From Siphonodentalium dalli (lineage: Eukaryota > Mollusca > Scaphopoda > Gadilida > Siphonodentaliidae): a stretch of 64,000 nt of DNA. The DNA is taken from positions 15,316,440 to 15,380,439 of the forward strand of contig CP136061.1 of the NCBI GenBank assembly GCA_032622095.1, written 5' to 3'. This document shows, piece after piece, positions 22,979 through 34,561 of the stretch. Under the pieces are notes generated by a model. The model saw nothing but the letters and a program-made list of their open reading frames with translations. It did no database searches and was not told the DNA's origin. How positions within the stretch are numbered: position 1 is the first letter of the stretch; the number at the start of each line of letters is the position of its first letter. A program made the position numbers and the translations under genes.

Positions 22979-25113
22979 ATGAAAGACTTTCGAAGTGTCA
23001 GTTTGTCACAGAATCGACATACACCCCTTTCCACTTCACAGTACAGTGAATTGAATGCATTACATAAACTTTCTCAGCTCAGTAAAGATATGTTACACCA
23101 TAATATTGGTTACCTTACAGAGCTTCGTACTTTGGACCATTATCGATTCACACTTAATAAAGAAGATATAACTGACCGCCAGAAGGTTTTTAACTTTATA
23201 CCCTGGCATTTACCTGATAACCTTATTGATACTCTGAGTAAGGGAGGTAACTTTATCCCTACTCCACTATGGGACCGCAATAAACAAACTGCAAACCTTA
23301 AACAAATGGTTTATGATAGCCTTGAACGTATCAATAACCGTACAATTCGTCACATATCATCACAATCCTTGTGTCGTACACCTTCATCTAACGTACTGTT
23401 ATACACACATGTTAACCATCCTGACTTACCACAAACCTTGATTAATTCTACGCTTGACAGCATCAATAGTGTAAACAATCATTGTAATTTGCACCATGCT
23501 TCGCATCGACTATATTTCAAAAATATCTCCAAGTTTGAAACCAAGACAATTGATTTCTATGCTAACCACCCTGGCATTATTATCTCACCAAGTGATAAAA
23601 ATCTTGGCATCTCTATTAATACCACTGCCTGGTACGCCCATGAATATCGTCGGCAACTCGATGATACTACAACCTATGAAAGGCATCCATATGATACCTT
23701 ACCTGATTTAAATAACACAGGTGTCTCTAACATGCATTTAATTGCTTTTCAATATAAAGATTCTACCATAGATAAGGACTTTCTTATGAAGCTTATTAAA
23801 GTCAAGGCTTCAGATATTATTATACCCTCTCTCAATATTGTACCTAAGGTACATAAACTTAAACAGTTTCCAACCCCTGACCTTGAAATGAGCCTTAAGG
23901 CGCGGCCAATTTTGAACGCACATTCTGCTATTTCGACGACAGCGTCACATATATTAGGCGATATGCTTGATGAATATCTTAAGAAGTTGCGTTACTACTT
24001 TGATTGTCATAATTTACAATATACTATATGTAAAGATTCTTTGCATGCTATTCATGAATTCCAAACCATACATGTTGAACCTAAATTACTATCACAATAT
24101 TGGTTCATTTCATTTGATTTCAGTGCATTGTATACATCTATTAGAAATACTGATCTATATCTTGCATTTGATTTTATCAAAGAAATCCTTAATATTGATC
24201 AAGACCAATATAACTTCATGGTCTCATTATTTGAGTTTATCCAGAGTACTTCATACTTTCATGTTGGTTTTAAACACCTCTTCCGGTAAAAAAACGGTTT
24301 GAGTATGGGTTCCTATTTTAGCTCGCAAGCCGCGAATGTCATTTTATTAAGATGTGAATACTATATGTATCAGAATATTGAGTTCAGTAAATACATACAT
24401 ATATTTCTTCGATATATTGATGACGGCATCATGTTTATTCAAATGGATTATAATAACCTTTGTGTGTTCTTGAATCAGCTCCGAACATACTACCCCTTAC
24501 ATAGATTTGGAAATATCTGTCAGCAAGTTTTATGTAAATTTTCTGGATATTACATTCAGTATTAACCATATGTTATGGTTTCAAAACAGCTTGCACATTG
24601 GTTTGTACCAAAAACCATTCAACACATATTCATATACACATTTCACCAGTGATCATCCTATTAGTGTATTCAAAGGTATTGTGGCCACTGAATGTTTTAG
24701 ATATTACCGCCATGCTTCATGTAAAGAGGACTATATATATTACACCAACCTTTTCCTTATCAGACTTTTGAAATGTGGTTACCCTGAAGTTTTTAATGAA
24801 GCATATCTTACCTTATGATACGGTTATGCTTAAGGATATGGCTAAATCAGTCGCTACCGATCAACAGGGTACTTCTCATGATACTTCTGAATTGCCCACT
24901 AGTACAAGTGTGGCCGACATGCAAAGTAATAATGATCTCCCTACAGTTTATGTGCCTTTGCACTTTTCCAAGACTATACGCAATAACTTTGTTGCTAAGC
25001 AACTCATTCGTCACCATAATAAAGTTAGATTTTGTAACACTGTAGGTACCAAGTTAAACCAGAAGTTACTCACAAAAAAACGCCTACACAAGAAATTATT
25101 TGATTATATGTAA
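22979..25113 (+). pseudogene. Reverse transcriptase, Penelope-like type, disrupted
   Basis: The first frame (436 codons, 22979-24289) holds the SPSDKNLGISI motif (Asp at residue 206), PKVHK at 289-293, ARPI at 308-311 and catalytic motif A FDFSALYTSI with Asp 380. A TAA at 24287-24289 interrupts. The same frame then continues with motif B (GLSMGSYFSSQAAN) and the catalytic YIDDG (24413-24427) to 24565. The thumb part (VNFLDITFSIN, GLYQKP, VFKGIV) follows in another frame at 24507-24818, and a basic C-terminal part in a third frame at 24775-25113. PKVHK with KNLG and YIDD is typical of Penelope-like and related cellular reverse transcriptases, which copy their RNA into a nicked or terminal DNA end. 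One stop and two frame changes imply a dead copy. The ATG at 22979 lies 8 bp inside the insertion. The true start is uncertain. Confidence 0.75.
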
Positions 25114-25299
25114 CTCTGCACGAAATATAATAATACACATTATATTCTATAAGAAAACCCCCCCCCATATGATAAAATTTTTTATCACGATATTATCCAC
25201 TGTGTTCAGTACAGAACCTATTTTTCAGATGCCCCCACCCCAACTCATTTTTATATATAGTATTATTGCAACCATATACTATACCTTTATCCAGATAAC

Positions 25300-25698
25300 A
25301 TGGATTGGGAAAGCGAGGTCCTCGCATACTTGACCAGCAATTGCAAAACTACAGCAGAGTATTTATCTACTGAAGAACTGTGGAACTTGAATCTACAGGA
25401 TATTCTCTCCTCTAAAAGTTATATAGAGGTTTTCGACCCATTTAACAATGTTTTCAAACTTAAGCGAATACCTAACTACAGCTCATTCATTCATATGTAT
25501 ACTGGTATCAGATTTAGTACCATAGACTTTCGACTCATTAGCCAGTTTCATATTTTTATCTACAAAGTCACCAGCGACATTGTCATAAAAATCACATGCC
25601 CTTATGATCGTATATGTAAACGATTCCATGTAAACATGTACCCAGAATGTAAAAAAACGAATTCTATACAAATTGTACCATTACTACCTGTTCACTGA
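25300..25698 (+). CDS. Small frame of unknown function in the retroelement insertion
   Basis: This is a 132-codon frame starting MDWESEVLAYLTSNCKTTAE. The first half is acidic and leucine-rich, and the middle has a hydrophobic and aromatic stretch. I recognise no domain. It lies downstream of the reverse transcriptase in the same orientation, so it could be an accessory frame of the element, a remnant of its C-terminal domain, or chance. Confidence 0.25.
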   Translation: MDWESEVLAYLTSNCKTTAEYLSTEELWNLNLQDILSSKSYIEVFDPFNNVFKLKRIPNYSSFIHMYTGIRFSTIDFRLISQFHIFIYKVTSDIVIKITCPYDRICKRFHVNMYPECKKTNSIQIVPLLPVH

Positions 25699-25813
25699 CA
25701 TAGATTTTTCCACTCCCATGGACTGAAACATTTTTGACAGACCACCCACTTTAACTATCTATTTACCCCTTAAACAACATTATTATCGCCTTTAATATAA
25801 ACCATATGGCCGC

Positions 25814-25975
25814 TTAGGTCACGTACATTAACTTCAAATACACCCCCTGTTCAAATGAAATGTAAAAACAATGTTTTTACTTTTATATTTCCTTAGGTTA
25901 TGTGCATTAACTTCAAATGCACCCCCTGTTGAAATGGAAATATAAAAACAATATTTTTATTTTTGTATTTCTTTT
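25814..25975. repeat. Two direct copies of a 79-bp unit inside the retroelement
   Basis: ATTAACTTCAAAT(A/G)CACCCCC ... AAAAACAAT(G/A)TTTTTA occurs twice in tandem. Short tandem duplications are common in untranslated parts of retroelements. Confidence 0.7.
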
Positions 25976-26506
25976 CTCGACTAAAGAGTTTTCTAAAAAC
26001 CACGCAGTTGGCCTCCCGTTTTTATCGGCGCATGCGCGACCTCGGCCCATGCATTTAGCAGACGCTCCATTGTAACCTTCACAAAATCTCGATGATTTCT
26101 CTCCTGATTTATATAATTCTCACGTGAGTGCACTGTGTATTTACTGGTTGTTCATATGCATTTATACTTATAGCACATCTAGGCACATTAATTTCAATTT
26201 ATCAGATGGTAATTTGTCTAATATTCCTCTTCTAAAATCACCCCGTTTGAAATACTTGTCTGCACAACTTTTGATGACATCATCACACTTTTACTGCCAA
26301 ACTCAACTGTAAATTTCTATGTCCCCATGTGAACTTCACCTTGTATTTACAATAATTCTGTAATGGCATTCTCACACTTGTATCAACAGCGATGGTCTGT
26401 TGTTTAAACACTCCATCACCAGGTACATAACTGACGACGATTCCAGTGAAATTTAGCATTTTACTTCAGACTTACACCTACACTTACATTCTACAACTGC
26501 TTACTC

Positions 26507-27001
26507 ATGTACATAACTATAAATTTCAAAATTAACCCTTTTGAAAACTCGCGGCCTATGCTTACGTTCCTAATTTCAAAAATTGTAACACCTAACTATG
26601 TACCACGCTCCCATCTTTTACTGAAACTACCGATATGGGACAATCATGAAACTAAAGAATATTTTAATACTCTACGTATAACTAGTTCATTTATGATAGT
26701 GCGTGATTCTACGATACTGGTACGCATACTCTGTCATAGGTATACCTATATTTTCCAAATTTCAAAACACCAGGCATACCTCTATTATGCTCCTGTTTTT
26801 AATTTTACTGACTATGGAATTGTCCAAGTGGTGCTTCGGAATGTGTACCTAGATAATGATCACCTCTGTCCATGTTACCGAAGACATGTTTACCCTTGTA
26901 TTCTGTGGTGTTCCCAGCCCCCCCAGGATCTCTATATTTTACAACAATATAGGATACAGTCCGAGACAATGCTAACCCCCAACCAACCAAGATTAAAGTG
27001 A
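26507..27001 (+). CDS. Frame of unknown function running into the satellite
   Basis: This is a 164-codon frame starting MYITINFKINPFENSRPMLT. Its last 17 or so codons are satellite sequence, so the stop is not its own. The protein is rich in Ile, Tyr and Phe, and no domain is recognised. It is probably the 3' part of the element or a chance frame. Confidence 0.2.
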   Translation: MYITINFKINPFENSRPMLTFLISKIVTPNYVPRSHLLLKLPIWDNHETKEYFNTLRITSSFMIVRDSTILVRILCHRYTYIFQISKHQAYLYYAPVFNFTDYGIVQVVLRNVYLDNDHLCPCYRRHVYPCILWCSQPPQDLYILQQYRIQSETMLTPNQPRLK

Positions 27002-29357
27002 CACTGTGCTGATATAGGATACAGTCCGAGACAATGCTAACCCCCAACCAACCAAGATTAAAGTGACACTGTGCTGATATAGGATACAGTCCGAGACAAT
27101 GCTAACCCCCAACCAACCAAGATTAAAGTGACACTGTGCTGATATAGGATACAGTCCGAGACAATGCTAACCCCCAACCAACCAAGATTAAAGTGACACT
27201 GTGCTGATATAGGATACAGTCCGAGACAATGCTAACCCCCAACCAACCAAGATTAAAGTGACACTGTGCTGATATAGGATACAGTCCGAGACAATGCTAA
27301 CCCCCAAGATTAAAGTGACACTGTGCTGATATAGGATACAGTCCGAGACAATGCTAACCCCCAACCAACCAAGATTAAAGTGACACTGTGCTGATATAGG
27401 ATACAGTCCGAGACGATGCTAACCCCCAACCAACCAAGATTAAAGTGACACTGTGCTGATATAGGATACAGTCCGAGACAATGCTAACCCCCAACCAACC
27501 AAGATTAAAGTGACACTGTGCTGATATAGGATACAGTCCGAGACAATGCTAACCCCCAACCAACCAAGATTAAAGTGACACTGTGCTGATATAGGATACA
27601 GTCCGAGACAATGCTAACCCCCAACCAACCAAGATTAAAGTGACACTGTGCTGATATAGGATACAGTCCGAGACAATGCTAACCCCCAACCAACCAAGAT
27701 TAAAGTGACACTGTGCTGATATAGGATACAGTCCGAGACAATGCTAACCCCCAACCAACCAAGATTAAAGTGACACTGTGCTGATATAGGATACAGTCCG
27801 AGACAATGCTAACCCCCAACCAACCAAGATTAAAGTGACACTGTGCTGATATAGGATACAGTCCGAGACAATGCTAACCCCCAACCAACCAAGATTAAAG
27901 TGACACTGTGGTGATATGGGACACAGGGCGAGACAATGCTAACCCCTAACGAACCAAGATTAAAGTGACACTGTGGTGATATGGGATACAGTCCGAGACA
28001 ATGCTAACCCCCAACCAACCAAGATTAAAGTGACACTGTGGTGATATGGGACACAGGGCGAGACAATGCTAACCCCTAACGAACCAAGATTAAAGTGACA
28101 CTGTGCTGATATAGGATACAGTCCGAGACAATGCTAACCCCCAACCAACCAAGATTAAAGTGACACTGTGGTGATATGGGACACAGGGCGAGACAATGCT
28201 AACCCCTAACGAACCAAGATTAAAGTGACACTGTGCTGATATAGGATACAGTCCGAGACAATGCTAACCCCCAACCAACCAAGATTAAAGTGACACTGTG
28301 GTGATATGGGACACAGGGCGAGACAATGCTAACCCCTAACGAACCAAGATTAAAGTGATACTGTGGTGATATGGGACACAGGGCGAGACAATGCTAACCC
28401 CCAACCAACCAAGATTAAAGTGACACTGTGGTGATATGGGACACAGGGCGAGACAATGCTAACCCCTAACCAACCAAGATTAAAGTGATACTGTGGTGAT
28501 ATGGGATACAGGCCGGGACAATGCTAACACCTAACCAATAAAGATGAAAGTGACACTGTGGTGATATGGGATACAGGTCAAGATAATGCTAACACCCAAC
28601 CAACCAAGATTAAAGTGACACTGTGGTGATATGGCATACGCCCCAACCAATCAAGATTAAAGTGACACTGTGGTGATATGGGATACAGGTCAAGACAATG
28701 CTAACCCCGAACCAACCAAGAATAAAGTGACACTGTGGTGATATGGGATACAGGTCAAGACAATGCTAACCCTGAACCAATCAAGATTAAAGTGACACTG
28801 TGGTGATATGGGATACAGGTCGAGACAATGCTAACCCCGAACCAACCAATATTAAAGTGACACTGTGGTGATATGGCATACGCCCGAACCAATCAAGATT
28901 AAAGTGACACTGTGATATGGGATACAGGTCAAGATAATGCTAACCCCCAACCAACCAAGATTAAAGTGACACTGTACTGATATGGGATACAGTCCAAGAT
29001 AATGCTAACCCCCAACCAAGATTAAAGTGACACTGTGGTGATATGGGATACAGGTCGAGACAGTGCTAACCCCCAACCAACCAAGATGAAAGTGACACTG
29101 TGGTGATATGGGATACAGTCCGAGACAATGATAACCCCCAACCAACCAAGATTAAAGTGACACTGTGGTGATATGGGATACAGGTCGAGACACTGCTAAC
29201 CCCCAACCAACCAAGATTAAAGTGACACTGTGGTGATATGGGATACAGGTCGAGACAATGCTAACACCTAATCAACAAATATGAAAGTGACACTGTGGTG
29301 ATATGGGATACAAGCTGACACAATGCTAACCCATAACCAACCAATATGAAAGTGATT
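26947..29357. repeat. 65-bp satellite array, right block
   Basis: From 26947 to about 27905 it consists of some 15 nearly identical 65-bp monomers (CTGATATAGGATACAGTCCG ...). Alternating CCGAGAC/GGCGAGAC variants follow to 28.5 kb, then diverged monomers to 29357. The orientation is the same as the left block. The uniformity of the first part implies recent amplification. Confidence 0.95.
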
Positions 29358-29555
29358 TGCCGTATAACACTATTCTTCAAGAATCTTTGTAATATCTGAT
29401 TTTGGATTACCTTTCTCATATTTAAATTCGAGCAGTACTATTTTTTGCTTAGTTTTAAATTTAAAATTTTGGCCCGTTTCCGATGACAGTTTTGGTTCTA
29501 AATTGTTCTTGCAGGCAGATCAACCATCACGGTGTACAAAAGAAGAAGTTAACAA

Positions 29556-29912
29556 TTAAAGGTACGCAATCGGATTCGATGGTCTCCATATCAGATTGCA
29601 ACAACAACATTTCTTCAAAAGAAACTTAGTTATTATTTTATGGCAATTAATTGGTTCTGATGCTAACCACTTTCAACTCTAGTATAAAGTTTTCCAAAAC
29701 GTGTTATCTATCAACATTATGTTCAACGCAATTTGGTATCGAGAGTATGTCGGTCGGCTCAAATATTTTTTGCTTTGCCGGCATATATTCCAGGTGGTTA
29801 AAAAAAGTCTGAGCTTTGATGGGTGGGTTCCTTGACTTGAATGAAATATTTTTTACCCCGGAAGCCAAAGAAATAGTACTTTTGGAGCTTTAATTCAGAT
29901 TATGTATCATTA
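29556..29912. mobile_element. Dispersed inverted-end element (family E), second copy
   Basis: It begins TTAAAGGTACGCAATCGGAT and ends near TTTAATTCAGATTATGTATC. It shares TGGTGGGTTCCTTGACTTGA-like and ATATTTTTTACCCC landmarks with the copy at 4488-5078. It is uninterrupted. Confidence 0.55.
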
Positions 29913-29915
29913 ATT

Positions 29916-30310
29916 ATCCCCCGCAAAATGAAATTTTAGGGGGATATAGGAATGGGTTCCGTCTGTCCGTACCGAATTTGTAAGAGTCATAACTTGAACA
30001 AATGTCAACCGATTTCAAAGATGTTTGGTATATGAGTTCACCTGACCATTACCTAGAATGAGTTCGCAAGCCAGGTCCGGCCGGATATTTTTACCGGAGT
30101 TATTATTTTTGACGAATTTACCAAATAGCAAATAGACGACGCCACAGGGCTCATTTCAACAAATGTCAAAGGATTTAAAAGATTTTTGGTACCTAAAATG
30201 AGTTCGCACGCCAGGCTTTTTGACAAAATCCCACCACTTGTTTAGAATATACTGAGAATGCAAACATTATTGAGAATGCACTTCCCCAACTGCACAATTT
30301 GGCGGGGGAT
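29916..30310. repeat. Dispersed repeat with ATCCCCCGC / GCGGGGGAT ends
   Basis: It begins ATCCCCCGCAAAATGAAATT with GGGGGATATAGG just inside, and closes ATTTGGCGGGGGATACCGCC. An internal segment (CAAATGTCAACCGATTTCAA) is partly repeated at about 30155. No coding frame is seen. Confidence 0.45.
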
Positions 30311-31080
30311 ACCGCCGTCTGCGACTGCTTGATATTCATTTGTGATGGGAATTTCTGCTATTCTTGGTCCAATTATATACCGCAGTAATGGATATCATTA
30401 TCATGAAATAGAATAGAAAGAAGTACATTGGCCATGTAATATATGTAGGCACTGAAAAGTCACCAATTAGTTTATAGTTAAAGGTACTTAATCTGACCAG
30501 ACGGTCCCAATATCATCAATTTACAAAACATTTCTCATTCATGTTTCCAAATTCTGTCTATTTAATTTTGAAGGAGGTAAAGTATTGGTTTACAAATACA
30601 AGAAATATTGATATTCTGGCTTCATATGCTCTGAAAAATACTTGCCATTGTCACAGTCATAACAAAAGATCTTTATTTTTACCATATCGGGAATATAAAA
30701 ACACAGAATGCTCATTTATGATCCATGCCATGTAAATGGCTGTTTTGTATTTGGGACCCAAAGATGGTGTTCAAAGTTTTTTTTATGACTTCAAAGAAAG
30801 TTTTTATCAACCTATTTCGATACTGGGAAAAATTCAAATTAAAAAGCAAGCATTATTAGGTATATTTTGGAGTGCCACCCACCAAGTGGCATTAAGCTTT
30901 AAGCCTTTTCACATATTTCATTTAGCTATTCCCCATTTTCCTTTCATCATCTCCCATTTCCCTTTACCCCCCCCCCCCCCCCCCCCCCCCCCCCCACCCC
31001 CCCAAATATTTTTTAGCCATCCTTGTTTTTAAAATTGGCCATCCTACCATTCTGTTCTCTTTGGTGTGAATCTGTATAGT
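30311..31080. other. No gene seen; TAAAGGTAC-type start and a poly-C tract
   Basis: TTAAAGGTACTTAATCTGAC at about 30478 resembles the family E end but no partner was found. A run of about 31 C with one A is at 30966-31003. Two short frames at 30541-31032 have no recognisable content. Confidence 0.35.
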
Positions 31081-31173
31081 TCTGTTATAACACGCTTGGG
31101 TATGTGTTCAAGAAACACAGACTGTGGGGATACGCTCCTTGGTCCGTATTCATTGTGCAGATACCCCAAGCAT
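31078..31173. repeat. Small inverted-repeat element
   Basis: GTTATAACACGCTTGGGTAT and ATACCCCAAGCATGTTATAA face each other across about 50 bp, a MITE-like hairpin of unknown family. Confidence 0.55.
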
Positions 31174-31387
31174 GTTATAACCTATACTTAATGAGGGTAA
31201 TGAAGATTCAGACACAGAATATAATTTGGATACAGTTTATTCTCTCAAAACTGTAAAAGCAATTATGTCATGATTCCATTTCTCATAACGGAAAAATATT
31301 AAAATTAAGTTGCTTTGAATTACATCAATAATCTCTCAACCTGAAGCCAAAGTTTGTCCAAACAATATGTATACGGTAAACTGTAAA

Positions 31388-31641
31388 CAACCCTTGAAAT
31401 AGGGTGTCTGTCATTTGCATAATGAGGTCCCCAGAGGGTGAATTTAGTGATGCTACCCCGCATTGTGGGCTAGCATCACCAAATTCACCCTCTGGGAACC
31501 TCATTCTGCCGAGGTGTAAGCAGAATGAGGTCCCCAGAGGGTGAATTTGGTGATGCTAGCCCGCTATGCGGGGTAGCATCACTAAATTCACCCTTTGGGG
31601 ACCTCATTCTGCAAATGACAGACACTCTATTTCAAGGCTTG
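31388..31641. mobile_element. hAT-like MITE (family D), full double-palindrome copy
   Basis: The ends are CAACCCTTGAAATAG and CTATTTCAAGGCTTG. It is flanked by an exact 8-bp target duplication ACTGTAAA (31380-31387 and 31642-31649). It has four alternately inverted copies of the AATGAGGTCCCCAGAGGG segment. Confidence 0.85.
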
Positions 31642-31670
31642 ACTGTAAAGCATAGCAAAATTAAAACACA

Positions 31671-32160
31671 TAGGATGAATGCTTGTAATTGACTAGATCA
31701 TGTTATGGATCTACGCTAGCTACTCCCGTAGAGATCATATTCCACCAGCACAAAACCTGGGAACTTTTTTATATTCTGATGTACTGACAGGGAACTTTAT
31801 AACATTGAACAAACAATGCAGGGAATATATTTCTTTGTTAATACTTGTTCCTCAATAATCTATAACACAGTAGGGGGTGGTCCCAGCTGGAGATTGCTTT
31901 TTATGGCTATCGTGAGCTGATATTTGCATTAAACATTGAATTAATTACCTGTTAGAAATTCCATGATTGTAAGCGAAGCAAAGCAAAATAGCTCACAAAA
32001 TCACTTAAATCGTACAATTTTGAGTCAGTACCTTCACATATAGTGAAATTCATTATTAAGGAACAGGTATTAACAACAAAACATATTACCTGCACTGCTT
32101 TTTCAATGTCATAAACTTCTCTGTCACAACATCAAAACGTGCCCAGGTATTTTACAGGTG
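31671..32160. repeat. Diverged relative of the 10-15 kb complex repeat
   Basis: CTAGATCATGTTATGGATCT ... GCAGGGAATATATTTCTTTG ... TTCCTCAATAATCTA, and later ATTATTAAGGAACAG ... GGTGGAATATGATCTCTACA, repeat the landmarks of the palindrome in copies 1-3, but with much lower similarity. Confidence 0.5.
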
Positions 32161-32233
32161 GAATATGATCTCTACATGCGTATCTAGCAAATGACTTGTT
32201 ACAAGCAATTCACTCTAAGTGCCACCAAATAGG

Positions 32234-32645
32234 CAGCTGTTCTAATTTGGCTGTACGATTCGCTGTTCTAATTTGGCTGTACAATTTGCTGTTCTAATTT
32301 GGCTGTACGATTTGCTGTTCTAATTTGGCTGTACGATTCGCTGTTCTAATTTAGCTGTACGATTTGCTGTTCTAATTTGGCTGTACGATTTGCTGTTCTA
32401 ATTTGGCTGTACGATTTGCTGTTCTAATTTGGCTGTACGATTCGCTGTTCTAATTTGGCTGTACGATTTGTGTTCTAATTTGGCTGTATGATTCGCTGTT
32501 CTAATTTGGCTGTACGATTTGTGTTCTAATTTGGCTGTACGATTCGCTGTTCTAATTTGGCTGTACGATTTGTGTTCTAATTTGGCTGTACGATTTGTGT
32601 TCTAATTTGGCTGTACGATTTGTGTTCTAATTTGGCTGTATGATT
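32234..32645. repeat. Minisatellite, 25-27-bp unit, about 16 copies
   Basis: The unit is TTCTAATTTGGCTGTACGAT plus TTGCTG or TTGTG. Length variants of the last part alternate in the second half. Confidence 0.9.
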
Positions 32646-32880
32646 CGCATGCGACTGATGAGGAAGTAACATCAACTTTCATTCAAGAAGTTAATTTGAT
32701 TGAGTTCCATGGAGTATGGATGCAAGTTGGTCTCACATTTTGTGTGGAACGACAAACTTACATCTATACTCAATAGACTGCAACAAAATGAACATCCACA
32801 CTTAATTACACTCAACTGGCAGATTCAAAGATTGCATTTATCACCTATTTTTAATGATGTGCTGGTAGCACATTAAAAGT

Positions 32881-33528
32881 AGCAAAATACACTCATGTGC
32901 TCTATGAATGATGTAAACAAACAACATGGTAATTATAATGAAATTGAGTTTATGGTTCGAGTCATAAACTCATTTTCATTATAATTACTATATGTTGTTT
33001 ACATCGGAAGGTCGTAATACCAAGCTGAACCAAGCTGAGGGAAATTAGGCGGAACATGACATTTAAAGCATATTTTGTGGTGTATAATGAAGAAATAAAA
33101 CAAAATAATGCTACATGGCGTAATTTTATTTGAGTTTTGATGACATAACGAGCGTGAATCTATAGAAAACAGTGCGGCGATCGCGAAAACTTCAGCTTGG
33201 TATTTCGTCATTTACAGGTACTGCTTGGTGCATCAGAGACAGGTGGTAATTAATTTTCCTCAGCATAATGGTATCCTTTGTTGTTGATTCAATTACCGAT
33301 GTGCAATCGCGGATTAGCTGGCTTACCAATAAGATTGGTCTATCTCTTTGTAAACATGTATTATATAGTTACCGGGGTATAAAATATTAGATATGAATCG
33401 AAGACCCCTGATACAGAAATGGTTCTATTGATTAATATTATTTTCCTCCAGCTTGGTGCTGCTTGGTTCAGCTTGGCATTTTGACGCACCTGTTTACATC
33501 ATTCATAGAGCACATGAGTGTATTTTGC
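32881..33528. mobile_element. Inverted-repeat element with a perfect 37-bp terminal repeat
   Basis: GCAAAATACACTCATGTGCT ... GATGTAAAC at 32882-32918 is exactly complementary to 33492-33528. Inner mirrored motifs (AGCTGAACCAAGC / GCTTGGTTCAGCTT) and a separate hairpin at about 32928-33003 (TAATTATAATGAAA...) lie inside. The block 33327-33445 is one arm of family C. No transposase is visible. Confidence 0.65.
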
Positions 33529-33719
33529 AGCACTCATCCATGGATCAAATTGATTAATTTGTGTATATCCTGTTGAGTATAATAAGAGATGTCCCCATAA
33601 ATGGCCAGATTTAGTGCATAGTCCCCCCTTAAACAAACATGGTCAAAATTTACTCTGAGTTTGCGAATGCTTAGTACAATACAACAGCTGACCAAAACAG
33701 TTTGATTTAACATTTTCGT

Positions 33720-33905
33720 CATTGGAGTCCATCCACTGTGTTTAGCACCAACCATAATATTATGGTATTTGCCATCCACTGTGTTTAGCACCGACCATAA
33801 TATTATGGTATTTGCCATCCACTGTGTTTAGCACTGACTATAATATTATTGTACAGTCCATCCACTGTGTTTAGCACTGACCATAATATTATGGTATTTA
33901 TAGAA
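33720..33905. repeat. Short tandem repeat, about 54-bp unit, four copies
   Basis: CATCCACTGTGTTTAGCACC ... CATAATATTATGGTATTTGC recurs four times, the third copy diverged. Confidence 0.85.
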
Positions 33906-33950
33906 TAGGTCGAGTCAGATTATACAGGTACAATTCAAAGCAACTTTTAC

Positions 33951-34076
33951 AATCTCATATCGTGAGTAGCCTCTCAGCGTGAGTACACATTAACCAATGT
34001 GTGGAGGACATTAATATCTCATATCGTGAGTAGCCTCTCAGCGTGAGTACACATTAACCAATGTGTGGAGGACATT
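33951..34076. repeat. Two direct copies of a 63-bp unit
   Basis: ATCTCATATCGTGAGTAGCC ... ATGTGTGGAGGACATT is repeated exactly, back to back. Confidence 0.85.
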
Positions 34077-34136
34077 GATAAAGATCGATCTCCGAACACA
34101 AATAAAACAAGATGTAGCGGAAATTTAGTCGCTGTT

Positions 34137-34398
34137 TTAACTCTTTCATGATGGGATCTGCACTGGTGCAGCATTAAAGATCCTGTGCCAGTGCATTATC
34201 TTATATATGCGAGTCTCCCATAGGGCGTCTCACATATATAAGATAATGCAATGGCTTACAAGTCAAGGTAAATATTGTTATTATAATGCATTCTCTTGTA
34301 TATGCAAGGCTCCCTATAGGAGACTCGCATATATAAGAGAATAGATTGGCACATGGTTTTCAAAAAATTTCAGGAAGCTCCAGTCATGGAAGGGTTTA
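34137..34398. mobile_element. piggyBac-like MITE (family B), complete
   Basis: It starts TTAACTCTTTCATGATGGGA and ends TCATGGAAGGGTTTA (mutated TTAA). It has both hairpins and the central GGCTTACAAGTCAAGGTAAA spacer. Confidence 0.8.
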
Positions 34399-34561
34399 TA
34401 GGTCATAATAATTTCAATTTGCACAGGGACAAGTTTTAGCACTTAATGCCTTCACAGAGGGCAGATTGTGTTAATTATAAAAGTCGGTAAATCCATCAAG
34501 ATAAATGTGGGAAAATGGAGACTATTTCTTTATTTTTACTATAATTAATTCACAAACAAAG

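Larger units (their letters stand above)
22972..26946 (+). mobile_element. Penelope-like retroelement inserted in the satellite
   Basis: A 3975-bp non-satellite block lies between two stretches of the same satellite in the same orientation. It is bounded by a 21-bp near-identical flank ATAT(G/A)GGATACAG(G/T)CCGAGAC at 22951-22971 and 26947-26967, which reads as a target-site duplication. It carries a decayed reverse transcriptase (22979-25113) and two further frames of unknown role. No GIY-YIG endonuclease motif was recognised after the reverse transcriptase. That would fit an endonuclease-lacking member, but decay makes this uncertain. Confidence 0.7.

Noticed and set aside
27000-27100. True telomere repeat tract
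   Set aside because: The CTAACCCC(C/T)AACC motif occurs once per 65-bp monomer and not as a continuous CCCTAA tract.
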